Shown here: piece by piece, positions 26,505-34,005 of the stretch
Numbering within the stretch: the first letter of the stretch is position 1
How the letters are laid out: each line of letters starts with the position of its first letter
From: Polyangiaceae bacterium
Lineage (GTDB): Bacteria > Myxococcota_A > Polyangia > Polyangiales > Polyangiaceae
Reading direction: 5' to 3'
Assembly (NCBI GenBank): GCA_020633235.1
Contig: JACKEA010000004.1
Coordinates: 372,001-436,000, forward strand
Length of the DNA stretch: 64,000 nucleotides
The notes under the pieces: model-generated
What the model was told of the DNA's origin: nothing
The model's input: only the letters and a program-made list of their open reading frames with translations
Database searches by the model: none
Position numbers and translations under genes: made by a program

Positions 26505-27188
26505 ATGGCGGAGCAGCGCGGCACGGGTTGGGGAGGGCGGCGTCCTGGCGCGGGGCGCAAACCGCGTCAGGAGAGCGGGGTCACGCACCAGCGTCGCGAG
26601 GAGACGGATGCGGACCTTGCCGTGCACGCGAGCCTCCGCGTCCTCGACACCGTGTACAACCTGCGCGCCAAGCGGTGCTTCCGCGTGATCGAGAAGGCCC
26701 TTGCCGCGTGGAAGGAGCGGGACGGCTTCCGTGTCGTGCACTTTTCCGTGATGGGCAACCACGTGCACCTGGTCGCGGAAGCGGAGTCGCCCCGCGTGCT
26801 GTCGCGGGCGATGCAGGGCATCGCCATTCGCATCGCAAAGGGGCTGAACCTGGTCATGAAGCGCCGCGGAAAGGTCTTCGCGGATCGCTTCTTCAGTCGC
26901 GTGGTGCGGAGCGCTCGCGACATGCGCAACGTGCTCGCGTACGTATTGAACAACGCCCGCCGCCATTGCCTCGTGGATGACGTCAAGGATGACTGGGTGG
27001 ACGAGTTCTCGAGCGCACACGCCTTTGACGGCTGGACCATCCCGGTTTCAAGCCGCGCCCGTGCGTCACCGCCCGTCGTTCCCGGTCAGAGTCACATGAT
27101 GCGAACCTGGAAACGTGCGTGTGGAGCCATCGCACCCAGCTTCACCCCGGGTCCAAGAGTCATCGCGGAACACCCGTTTGCGGGCTAG
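26505..27188 (+). CDS. Y1/IS200-like transposase (RAYT type)
   Basis: The protein has 227 residues from the ATG at 26505. The N-terminus GWGGRRPGAGRKPRQ is typical of a myxobacterial Y1_Tnp group. The HUH motif is HFSVMGNHVHLVAEAE (HVH), and the catalytic Tyr lies in NVLAYVLNNARRH, with KVFADRFFSRVV between. These are single-strand DNA transferases related to REP-associated tyrosine transposases. No IS200-type left and right ends or TnpB are seen nearby, which fits a domesticated RAYT more than a complete insertion sequence. The 17-bp array is immediately upstream. Confidence 0.85.
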   Translation: MAEQRGTGWGGRRPGAGRKPRQESGVTHQRREETDADLAVHASLRVLDTVYNLRAKRCFRVIEKALAAWKERDGFRVVHFSVMGNHVHLVAEAESPRVLSRAMQGIAIRIAKGLNLVMKRRGKVFADRFFSRVVRSARDMRNVLAYVLNNARRHCLVDDVKDDWVDEFSSAHAFDGWTIPVSSRARASPPVVPGQSHMMRTWKRACGAIAPSFTPGPRVIAEHPFAG

Positions 27189-27278
27189 CCCGTGTGCGGA
27201 GCTGCGTCCGCTTGCCTCGGTCCGGCCCTCGCTCTAGTCTTCGCCTCCCTTGGCGCTCCCCGCGCCGGGGGCACTCTG

Positions 27279-27360
27279 GCACGAGTGGCGGAATTGGCAG
27301 ACGCACCGGATTTAGGTTCCGGCGGGGCAACCCGTGGAGGTTCAAGTCCTCTCTCGTGCA
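27279..27360 (+). tRNA. tRNA-Leu (anticodon TAG)
   Basis: An 82-nt cloverleaf: acceptor GCACGAG pairs with CTCGTGC (27353-27359), discriminator A at 27360, D-arm with GGCGGAATTGGCAGACGC, anticodon stem CCGGA/TCCGG enclosing loop TTTAGGT (TAG at 27313-27315), a long class II variable arm (CGGGGCAACCCGTGG region) and T-arm GAGGTTCAAGTCCTC. CCA is not encoded. Its last 18 nt are the start of an 85-bp tandem repeat downstream. Confidence 0.95.
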
Positions 27361-27710
27361 CTCGCAGAGCTCGTGCTCGATAGAGGTCTCAGGCCTACGC
27401 CTCGGCCTCCGGCCTCCGCGCCCGGCTCAAGTCCTCTCTCGTGCACTCGCAGAGCTCGTGCTCGATAGAGGTCTCAGGCCTACGCCTCGGCCTCCGGCCT
27501 CCGCGCCCGGCTCAAGTCCTCTCTCGTGCACTCGCAGAGCTCGTGCTCGATAGAGGTCTCAGGCCTACGCCTCGGCCTCCGGCCTCCGCGCCCGGCTCAA
27601 GTCCTCTCTCGTGCACTCGCAGAGCTCGTGCTCGATGGAGGTTTCAGGCCTACGCCTCGGCCTCCGGCCTCCGCGCCCGGCTCGAGTCCTCTCGAGCGCA
27701 CGAGCTCGTC
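27343..27710 (+). repeat. 85-bp tandem repeats copying the tRNA-Leu 3' end
   Basis: Four nearly identical 85-bp units begin at 27343, 27428, 27513 and 27598, with a decayed fifth from 27683. Each starts CAAGTCCTCTCTCGTGCA, which is the last 18 nt of the tRNA gene, followed by a GC-rich stretch with the palindromic run GGCCTCCGGCCTCC. Only the first copy is attached to a full tRNA. There are no spacers of unique sequence between the units. Confidence 0.95.
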
Positions 27711-27727
27711 AGTTGAAGCTGCCGCAG

Positions 27728-27755
27728 GATGTCGCTTCGCCGCGGAACCTCGCGG
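27728..27755 (+). repeat. REP-like palindromic element, copy E
   Basis: The 5' box GATGTCGC is followed by CGCCGCGG and AACCTCGCGG, giving a perfect 5-bp stem CCGCG/CGCGG around GAACCT. It lies about 20 bp after the tRNA-derived array. Confidence 0.75.
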
Positions 27756-27760
27756 CCGCC

Positions 27761-27860
27761 CTGTCCGTCAAGGCGACGCGCTGCCCGTCAAAGCGACGCC
27801 CTGCCCGGCGAAGTGACGCCCTGCCCGTCGAAGCGACGCCCTGCCCGTCAAAGCGACGCG
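27761..27860. repeat. 20-bp tandem repeat array
   Basis: Five consecutive units of CTGCCCGTCAAAGCGACGCC with one to four differences each, followed by half a unit, lie upstream of the lipoprotein gene at 27923. With element E and the tRNA-derived array they fill the 562 bp between tRNA-Leu and that gene. I see no gene there. Confidence 0.9.
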
Positions 27861-27922
27861 CTGCGCGACGGTGGACGTCGACGCCCTCGGCGCCGCGTGC
27901 GCGCCGTGCGACACTGGGCCGC

Positions 27923-29047
27923 ATGACGTCGAGGGTGGCGCTGCTGGTCGTGGGCTGCGTCGGTGCGTGCGCGGGGGCGCCGCCCTCTCGAGGCGCGTCG
28001 GCTTCTCGAGGCGCGCCCGCGTCGACCGTCGCGCCGCCCGTCGTATCTCCGCCGCCGGCAGCGAGCGCCGCGGCCAGCGCGAGCGCGCCGGCCAGCGCCG
28101 TCGCCCGGCCGCCGGTCGCCCTGCCGCCCACGGTCGCCCCGCCGCCCGTCGCGTCGGGGCCGAGCCCGTTTCACGTCGTCGTCGAGAACGCGACGGACTT
28201 GGTCGTCGAGCCCGGTCCGACGCAGTTCATCCATCAGCGGCGAGGAACCACCGTCGCGCGGGTCGACGGCGCGAGCATCGTGCTCGAGAAGTCGCTCACG
28301 CGCGCGGTGCAGAAGGCCGCCAAGAAGGTCACGGGCTCCCTGTGGTTCGTCTCCGGCCATTGGCCGGACGAGGTGTACGTCTCGATTCAAGGCACGAACC
28401 CCGGCCCGCCGAGCTTCTCGACCTTCCGCGCGGGTGCGCTCCACGCAGCAGGACGCGCGGGCAGCGGACTGGGTAGCGTGGAAGCCGTCGGTGCGCTCGG
28501 GGGTCGACCGCTGTTCGTGATCGAAGACGAGCCCTCGCCGGACCAACCGTTCGTCTTCTTCGACGTTCGCAAGCGACCGACGATACCCGTCGAAGACGTG
28601 CAGACCCCGCTGGTCGTCGACCCGAGCGCGGACGGCACCCTGTACTTCGCGGATAGCGTCAGCTCCACGCTTCGCCGCCATCCCGGCGGCGGCCGCGTAA
28701 ACGTGGGTAGCTCCGTCCGTCAAATCGCCGCCGTGAGCGCCAGCGTCGCGTTCGTGCTGACGCACGACAAGAAGCTCCTGCGCGTCGAGGCGGACAAGGC
28801 GTCCTTGATGCAGCCGCCGCTCGCCCGCGTCGATGCCATCGACGCGCAGCCCGACGGCACACTGTGGGCGATCAGCGACGACAAGTCCTACCGGCGTTCG
28901 CCGTCGGGAGTCTGGGAACAGGTGCCGCTGTCGGAGGGCGTCGGGGAAGTGCTGGTCGTCAGCGACGCGGACGTATGGCTGGTGGGCGCGACGAAGATCT
29001 TCCGCACCATCGCGCCGCCCGCTGCTCCGACGACCTGGGTGTACTGA
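27923..29047 (+). CDS. Hypothetical lipoprotein, possible beta-propeller
   Basis: ATG at 27923 gives 374 residues. The signal is LLVVGCVGACAG, then comes a Pro/Ala/Val-rich low-complexity linker to about residue 85. The remaining part has repeated strands with S-x-D-G-T-L-like motifs (SADGTLYFADS, QPDGTLWAISDD, ALGGRPLFVIEDE), which suggests a beta-propeller reading device, but no family is certain. The larger frame open upstream runs through tandem repeats and is not coding. It is convergent with the Hint-domain gene, with one repeat element between them. Confidence 0.7.
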   Translation: MTSRVALLVVGCVGACAGAPPSRGASASRGAPASTVAPPVVSPPPAASAAASASAPASAVARPPVALPPTVAPPPVASGPSPFHVVVENATDLVVEPGPTQFIHQRRGTTVARVDGASIVLEKSLTRAVQKAAKKVTGSLWFVSGHWPDEVYVSIQGTNPGPPSFSTFRAGALHAAGRAGSGLGSVEAVGALGGRPLFVIEDEPSPDQPFVFFDVRKRPTIPVEDVQTPLVVDPSADGTLYFADSVSSTLRRHPGGGRVNVGSSVRQIAAVSASVAFVLTHDKKLLRVEADKASLMQPPLARVDAIDAQPDGTLWAISDDKSYRRSPSGVWEQVPLSEGVGEVLVVSDADVWLVGATKIFRTIAPPAAPTTWVY

Positions 29048-29048
29048 C

Positions 29049-29071
29049 GGGTATCGCGCCGCCCCGACAAT
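29049..29071 (-). repeat. REP-like palindromic element, copy F
   Basis: On the minus strand it reads ATTGTCGGGGCGGCGCG then ATACCC. Its first bases overlap the TGA stop of the Hint-domain gene. It fills the whole 23-bp gap to the convergent gene that ends at 29047. Confidence 0.78.
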
Positions 29072-29724
29072 CAGCGAACGAAGCTCGATCTCAGGAGCAC
29101 GCCGTTCGCGAAGTACGCGCCCGTCGAGCCGGAGGGCAGCACGTCGTACGTTCGACTTCCAGGAAACGGCGCCCGCTGTACATGGGTGACGACGCTACCG
29201 GACAGCGCGTCCCCGGGCTGCAGCCCGCCGAGCGCGCCGCCGCTCAGCGTGGGGTGCCCCGGCGAGCCCCACACGCTGCGACCATCCGCCAGGGTCACGT
29301 GAACGACTTGGTGCGAGCCGCTCAGCGGCGTCGAGGCGGCGTACATCACCTGTCCCACGACGCGGGCGCCCTCGGCGTCGGTGGTCCAGAGCGCATCACC
29401 CACGCGCAGCGAAGACAAAGCGACGTCGCCCTTCGGAGTCGCGATGCGCGTAGCGCCCGGCAGGCAAATCGGACAGCCGAACTGTTTGCGATTCTCGGCG
29501 TCCTTCGCGCTGAGCCAACTGTAGCCAGGCGGCGGATCGCCTTCTCGTGCCACTGGGGGACCACAATCACGCACGCACTCGTAACCCGGGCCGGGGGCGG
29601 GGCCCGCACACTCGGTGCTTGCTTCACCGCCGTTGGAGGTCGGCGCGGGTGTCGGGTGGTTCGGCGGCGCGGAAGGTTCACACGCGCACAGCGCCAGCGC
29701 GACGAGCACGGTTCGATTCAGCAT
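29071..29724 (-). CDS. Lipoprotein with a Hint (hedgehog/intein-type) domain
   Basis: This 217-residue protein has a signal with a lipobox (ALALCACEPS) and a short Pro-rich linker. From about residue 83 it carries a Hint fold: FGCPICLPGATRIATPKGD with the N-terminal Cys, LSSLRVGDALWTTD, VHVTLADGRSVWGSPGHPTL (block B His) and RTYDVLPSGSTGAYFANGVL at the end. The intein C-terminal His-Asn is not evident and no extein follows, so protein splicing is unlikely. Self-cleavage at the Cys, as in hedgehog or BIL domains, is possible. Confidence 0.8.
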   Translation of the reverse strand: MLNRTVLVALALCACEPSAPPNHPTPAPTSNGGEASTECAGPAPGPGYECVRDCGPPVAREGDPPPGYSWLSAKDAENRKQFGCPICLPGATRIATPKGDVALSSLRVGDALWTTDAEGARVVGQVMYAASTPLSGSHQVVHVTLADGRSVWGSPGHPTLSGGALGGLQPGDALSGSVVTHVQRAPFPGSRTYDVLPSGSTGAYFANGVLLRSSFVR

Positions 29725-29739
29725 GGAACGCAGGGTACC

Positions 29740-31110
29740 TCAGTCGTCGCGGTGAGCCACCCGCCGAGGCGGGACGTCCATCTCGTCGACGATTTCGTCC
29801 TCTGCGTCGTCCACGCGGGCCCGCGGCGCTTCCACACGCAGGCGGCGTCGCGCGCGCGTGGTGAGCACTCGCACGTCGCGCTCGACGGCGGGCGACACCT
29901 CGTGATGCCTCGGGAAGTACAGCCGCACCGCGTGCAGCGCGAGCCCGAGGCCCCAGCCCATCAAAGGCCACCAGAACCAACGACCACCGGAGGTGAGCAG
30001 ATCCAACACCACGAAGAATACGGCGAAGACAGCGAAGGTCGCTGCGTGGCGCTTGAGCCGCGCGAGACCTCGGGGGTCCGCCCCCGGCGTGGAGCGATCC
30101 AGGTCGCGCACGGCTTCGAGCAGTACGTTGCGGCTCACCCCCACCTCGGCGGCGACCTCCACCAGATCTTCACGAGACAAGCCGTTCTTCTTCTGGCTTT
30201 CGAGGTCGATGGCGCGGCGCAAGATCTGGCTCACCTCGCGTGTGGAGTAGCTCGACAGCGCCGACTCCGCTTGCGGAGCGCCTTCCAGCGCGGCGATGGC
30301 GTCCTTCATGGAAGGGAAGCGCTGGGCGGGATCTTTCTCGAGACAGCGACGCACCACTTCTGCGATGGGCTTCGGGGCCCCCGTGAGCGGCGGCGGCTCG
30401 TCCGTGAGCACGCTGGCGGCCAACGCCAGCGCGTCGTCGCCCTTCCACGGCGAGCGCCCGGCGAGCACTTCATAGGCGGTGACGCCCCACGAGAACTGAT
30501 CGCTTCGCCCATCCAGCTCTCCGCCGCGGATCTGCTCCGGGCTCATGAAGCGCGTGGTGCCGATCAGCGTCCCCTCTCGGGTGAGGGTGGGCAGCGCCGG
30601 GCTCGCTGTCGGGCCGGTGGGGTCCACCGGGCTCGCGAGGCGCCGCGCGATGCCGAAGTCCAACACCTTCACGCGGCCGTCGTCGCGCACCATGATATTT
30701 TCGGGCTTCACGTCGCGATGGATCAAGCCGCGCTCGTGGGCGTGCTCGAGGGCGCGCCCAGCATCCGCCAACCAGCGCACGCGATCCTTCAGGGACGCGC
30801 TGGTGCCGACCTCGCGCAGCGTCCGTCCTTCCACCAGCTCCATGGCGATGAACGGCGTGCCGTTCTCTTCGCCGACGTCGTAGATCACGACGGCGTTCGG
30901 ATGATCGAGCTTGGCCGCGGCGCGCGCTTCCCGCAACAAGCGAGCGGAGAGCTCCGGTCGCTCCACCTCGCCCTCGGGCATCTGCACTAGCTTCAGCGCC
31001 ACGTGGCGATCGAGCCGTTCGTCGAAGGCGCGATACACGTGCCCCATGCCTCCCTGTCCCAGAGAGCCTTCGATGACGTAGCGATCGAACCGTTGCCCCT
31101 CGCCGAGCAC
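29740..31110 (-). CDS. Ser/Thr protein kinase with C-terminal 2TM domain
   Basis: Kinase domain about residues 8-270: LGQGGMGHVYRAF, VALKLVQM, HRDVKPENIMV, DFGIARR and MSPEQIRGG. The linker SREDLVEVAAEVGVSRNVLL resembles a small helical module. Two membrane helices (FAVFAVFFVVLDLL, FWWPLMGWGLGLALHAV) form a 2TM domain, followed by a basic/acidic tail. This is a membrane-tethered kinase with its catalytic domain in the cytoplasm. It is divergent from the phosphatase gene at 31186. Confidence 0.93.
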   Translation of the reverse strand: MLGEGQRFDRYVIEGSLGQGGMGHVYRAFDERLDRHVALKLVQMPEGEVERPELSARLLREARAAAKLDHPNAVVIYDVGEENGTPFIAMELVEGRTLREVGTSASLKDRVRWLADAGRALEHAHERGLIHRDVKPENIMVRDDGRVKVLDFGIARRLASPVDPTGPTASPALPTLTREGTLIGTTRFMSPEQIRGGELDGRSDQFSWGVTAYEVLAGRSPWKGDDALALAASVLTDEPPPLTGAPKPIAEVVRRCLEKDPAQRFPSMKDAIAALEGAPQAESALSSYSTREVSQILRRAIDLESQKKNGLSREDLVEVAAEVGVSRNVLLEAVRDLDRSTPGADPRGLARLKRHAATFAVFAVFFVVLDLLTSGGRWFWWPLMGWGLGLALHAVRLYFPRHHEVSPAVERDVRVLTTRARRRLRVEAPRARVDDAEDEIVDEMDVPPRRVAHRDD

Positions 31111-31136
31111 GACGGGAGGCTACCCCATGGCCGAGG

Positions 31137-31166
31137 GTTTGTCGCTGCGGCGCGGGCACGCCGCGC
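31137..31166 (+). repeat. REP-like palindromic element, copy P (diverged)
   Basis: The box TTTGTCGC is followed by a stem GCGCGG/CCGCGC around GCACG. The arms differ from the consensus but still pair. It lies between two divergent start codons, unlike most copies. Confidence 0.5.
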
Positions 31167-31185
31167 GAGTGCTACCATCCCCTGC

Positions 31186-31863
31186 GTGCGTATCTTGCTC
31201 GTACGTCACGGGGAGTCCGCGGGGAACGTCGATCCATCGGTGCACGCTCGCATGGCAGATCACGCGATCCCGCTCTCCGAGCGTGGGCGCGAGCAGGCGC
31301 GCGTCGCCGGCGAGAAGCTCGATGCGCACTTTCGCGAGGTGTACGGCTCGCCTGCGGAACGGCCACCCATTCGTCTATGGGTGAGCCCTTACAAGCGCAC
31401 CCGGGAGACGGGCGCGGGGATCGTCGAAACGGCGGGGCAGTGGCTGATGGACTCGCGGGAGCACGTGCTCTTGTGCGAACAGCAGTTCGGCCTGTTCGAC
31501 GGCGTACCGGATGAAGAGCTGCCCATCCGCTTTCCGAACGAGTCCGCTCACTACGACAAATGCTGCCGCTTCGAAGGAAAGTTTTGGGCTCGCATGCCGC
31601 TCGGAGAGAGCCGCTTCGACGTGGCGCTTCGCGTGCACCAAGCCTTCGGCACCTTCCAACGGGACGCGGAGGATCACGACATCCATGACATCGTCGTCAT
31701 CTGTCACGGCGTCACGCTGCGCGCCTTCGTCATGATGTGGTGCCACCGCTCGCCGGAGTGGTTCGAGGACGAGCGGAACCCCAATAACTGCGCCGTCCGA
31801 CTGATCGACGGTGACGGCGACCAGGGTTACATGTTCGAGGGTTTTCCCCGGCGCGAGCCCTGA
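31186..31863 (+). CDS. Histidine phosphatase (phosphoglycerate mutase-like)
   Basis: I take the GTG at 31186 as the start because it places LLVRHGESAGN at the N-terminus as usual. The second catalytic His is in VVICHGVTLRAF, and LWVSPYKRTRETG carries the conserved Arg. The 225-residue length fits the histidine acid phosphatase branch 1 family. The substrate is unknown. The fungal/bacterial group with RLWVSPYKRTRET and CCRFEGKFWARMP includes broad-specificity phosphatases. Confidence 0.88.
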   Translation: MRILLVRHGESAGNVDPSVHARMADHAIPLSERGREQARVAGEKLDAHFREVYGSPAERPPIRLWVSPYKRTRETGAGIVETAGQWLMDSREHVLLCEQQFGLFDGVPDEELPIRFPNESAHYDKCCRFEGKFWARMPLGESRFDVALRVHQAFGTFQRDAEDHDIHDIVVICHGVTLRAFVMMWCHRSPEWFEDERNPNNCAVRLIDGDGDQGYMFEGFPRREP

Positions 31864-31978
31864 CGCTGGCGCCCGCCGTTCTCGGATACTATGCGATGTC
31901 GATGCCGCGCGCTCTCCGCACCCTGCTGCTGCGCAAGAAGCAGTTCCTCCAAGTTCCCGTCCGCGTCTGAGGTCACCG

Positions 31979-32653
31979 TTGCCGCTCGGGGATCGCTCGC
32001 CGAAGCAAGCCAAGATCGCCGCCGTGCTGGCGGTGGTGCTCTTGCTCGTCGTGAGCCACCAGCTCGGCATCCTGCAGCGCTTCGCGGAGCCGGCAGAGCT
32101 CAAGCGCACCCTGGTGGAGCTCGGCCCCTGGGGTTACGTCGCGTTCATCGCCGCGTACACGCTGCTGCAGCCCTTCGGCATCCCGGGTACGGTGTTCGTG
32201 TGGGCGGCGGCGTTGATCTGGCCGTGGCCCGTCGCCTTCGCGCTGTCCATGGTGGGCACCCTGGGCGCCAGCGTCGTCGGCTTCTCGTTCGCGCGTTTCG
32301 TGGCGCGGGATTGGATCGCGATGCGCATTCCCGCGCGCTTCAAGAAGTACGACGAAGCGCTGGCCAAGCGCGCCTTTCTCACGGTGTTCACTCTGCGCAT
32401 CATCTTTTGGATGCCGCCGCTGCTCCACGCCTTCTTCGGGGTCTCCAAGGTGCGCTTCTCGACGCACTTCTGGGGCTCTTTCGCGGGCTACCTGCTGCCG
32501 CTGTTCTTGGTGAGCTTCTTCGGGGAGCGGCTGTTCGAAGCCGCCAAGGCCGTCTCCGTGGAGACCTGGGTCGGCGTGGGCTTTGCGGTCCTGACGACAG
32601 TGCTGGTGGTGTGGCTGCACCGCCGCCGCGCGACGAACGCCACCGGGGCGTGA
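31979..32653 (+). CDS. TVP38/TMEM64 (VTT-domain) membrane protein
   Basis: From about residue 10 there are five or six hydrophobic helices. The VTT/SNARE-associated signature is FGIPGTVFVWAAALIWPW, SMVGTLGASVVGFSFARFVA and FWMPPLLHAFFGVSKVRFST. Relatives are DedA-like lipid scramblases or transporters. The start is unclear: no ATG lies close to the homologous region in this frame, so I use TTG at 31979. A frame beginning at 31811 would add about 56 unlikely residues. A short ORF at 31896-31970 precedes it. Confidence 0.75.
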   Translation: MPLGDRSPKQAKIAAVLAVVLLLVVSHQLGILQRFAEPAELKRTLVELGPWGYVAFIAAYTLLQPFGIPGTVFVWAAALIWPWPVAFALSMVGTLGASVVGFSFARFVARDWIAMRIPARFKKYDEALAKRAFLTVFTLRIIFWMPPLLHAFFGVSKVRFSTHFWGSFAGYLLPLFLVSFFGERLFEAAKAVSVETWVGVGFAVLTTVLVVWLHRRRATNATGA

Positions 32654-32672
32654 TCCGCGCCGCACCAACAAA
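32650..32672 (-). repeat. REP-like palindromic element, copy G (diverged)
   Basis: On the minus strand it reads TTTTTGTTGGTGCGGCGCGG then ATCAC. It matches the box and the first stem arm only. It overlaps the stop codon of the VTT-domain gene. Confidence 0.4.
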
Positions 32673-32762
32673 AAATCCAAGCTGAGCGACTGGAACGGCG
32701 CGCGTGGCGCTTTGGCGGTTTTCTTCTCTCTCTCTCTTCCGAGCGTCGCCTAAAGTAGCGCC

Positions 32763-33971
32763 ATGGATTTCTCCGAATCCCCCAAGGTCCGCACCGTGCG
32801 CGAGAGCGTTCGCGAGTTCATGCAGAAGGAAGTGTTTCCGCTGGAGCCGGAGCTCGGGCGCGACGGCTTCGTGCCGCTCTTGCCCAAGCTCCAGAAGGTG
32901 CGCGAGCGCGCCAAGCAGACCGGTCTGTGGGCGGCGCACATTCCCGAGGACCAAGGCGGCGCAGGGCTGTCGCTCACGGAGTTCGCGCACATGAGCGAAG
33001 AGCTCGGGCGCTGTCCCATCGGGCACTACGTGTTCAATTGCCAGGCGCCGGACGTCGGCAACATGGAAATCTTGATGGAGCACGGCACCGAGGAGCAGAA
33101 GGAGCGCTTCCTGCGCCCGCTGATCCGCGGCGAGGCCCGCAGCTGCTTCACCATGACGGAGCCCGAGTTCGCCGGTTCGAACCCGGTGTGGATGGGCACC
33201 ACCGCCAAGAAAGACGGCGACGATTGGGTGATCCGCGGCCACAAGTGGTTTTCCACCGGCGCCGAGGGCTCCGCCTTCGCCATCTGCATGGCCGTCACGG
33301 ATCCGGACGCCGAGCCCCACGCCCGCGCCAGCATGATCATCGTGCCCACGGACACGCCCGGCTTCGAGCGCATCTGCAATCTCTCGATCATGGGTCACCG
33401 CGGCGGGGACTGGGCCAGCCACGCCGAGGTCAGCTACCAAGATGCCCGCGTGCCGCAGAAGAACATCCTCGGCGGCGAGGGCATGGGCTTCGTGATCGCG
33501 CAGCAGCGCCTGGGCCCGGGTCGCATCCACCACTGCATGCGGTGGATCGGCATCTGCGAGCGCGCGCTCGACATCTTGTGCCGCCACGCGGCCACCCGGG
33601 AGCTCGCGCCGGGCAAGCCCCTCGGCTCCAAGCAGATGGTGCAGCAGTGGATCGCCGAGAGTCGCGCGGAGATCCACGCGGCGCGCCTGATGGTGCTGCA
33701 CGCCGCCTGGAAGATCGAGCACGAAGGCGTGTACGCCGCGCGGGAAGAGATCTCGCTCATCAAATTCACGGTGGCGCGCACGCTGGGGCGCGTGCTCGAT
33801 CGCGCGATCCAGGGCCTCGGCGGCTTGGGCATGACGGACGACACGCCGCTCGCCTACTGGTACGCCCACGAGCGCGCCGCGCGCATCTACGACGGCGCCG
33901 ACGAAGTGCACATCGAGGCCGTCGCGCGTCGCATCCTCAAGGGCTACGGCATCCAGATCAAGACGGGTTGA
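32763..33971 (+). CDS. Acyl-CoA dehydrogenase
   Basis: This 402-residue FAD enzyme oxidises an acyl-CoA at the alpha-beta position. Family marks are GLWAAHIPEDQGGAGLSLTE, SCFTMTEPEFAGSNP, VIRGHKWFSTGAEGSAF, IVPTDTPGF and the terminal IYDGADEVHIEAVARRIL. It most resembles the ACAD10/11-like branch used for branched or long-chain substrates. It stands alone, with no electron-transfer flavoprotein or hydratase gene beside it. Confidence 0.93.
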   Translation: MDFSESPKVRTVRESVREFMQKEVFPLEPELGRDGFVPLLPKLQKVRERAKQTGLWAAHIPEDQGGAGLSLTEFAHMSEELGRCPIGHYVFNCQAPDVGNMEILMEHGTEEQKERFLRPLIRGEARSCFTMTEPEFAGSNPVWMGTTAKKDGDDWVIRGHKWFSTGAEGSAFAICMAVTDPDAEPHARASMIIVPTDTPGFERICNLSIMGHRGGDWASHAEVSYQDARVPQKNILGGEGMGFVIAQQRLGPGRIHHCMRWIGICERALDILCRHAATRELAPGKPLGSKQMVQQWIAESRAEIHAARLMVLHAAWKIEHEGVYAAREEISLIKFTVARTLGRVLDRAIQGLGGLGMTDDTPLAYWYAHERAARIYDGADEVHIEAVARRILKGYGIQIKTG

Positions 33972-33977
33972 GCCTTC

Positions 33978-34005
33978 ATGTCGGTCCGCCGCGGTCACAC
34001 CGCGG
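33978..34005 (+). repeat. REP-like palindromic element, copy H
   Basis: ATGTCGGTCCG is followed by the 6-bp palindromic stem CCGCGG/CCGCGG around TCACA. It begins 6 nt after the acyl-CoA dehydrogenase stop. The last codons and the TGA stop of the convergent radical SAM gene lie inside it. Confidence 0.78.

Noticed and set aside
27343..27710. CRISPR array
   Set aside because: The repeats are directly adjacent 85-bp units without unique spacers, and no cas genes are near. Each unit contains the tRNA 3' end.
27343..27710. Additional tRNA genes or an integrated island at the tRNA-Leu end
   Set aside because: Only the 3' 18 nt of the tRNA are repeated, with no full cloverleaf. No integrase, and no change of base composition, follows the array.
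28864..30990. 708-residue open frame on the plus strand
   Set aside because: Antisense to the Hint and kinase genes, which have clear motifs and lipoprotein or membrane features.
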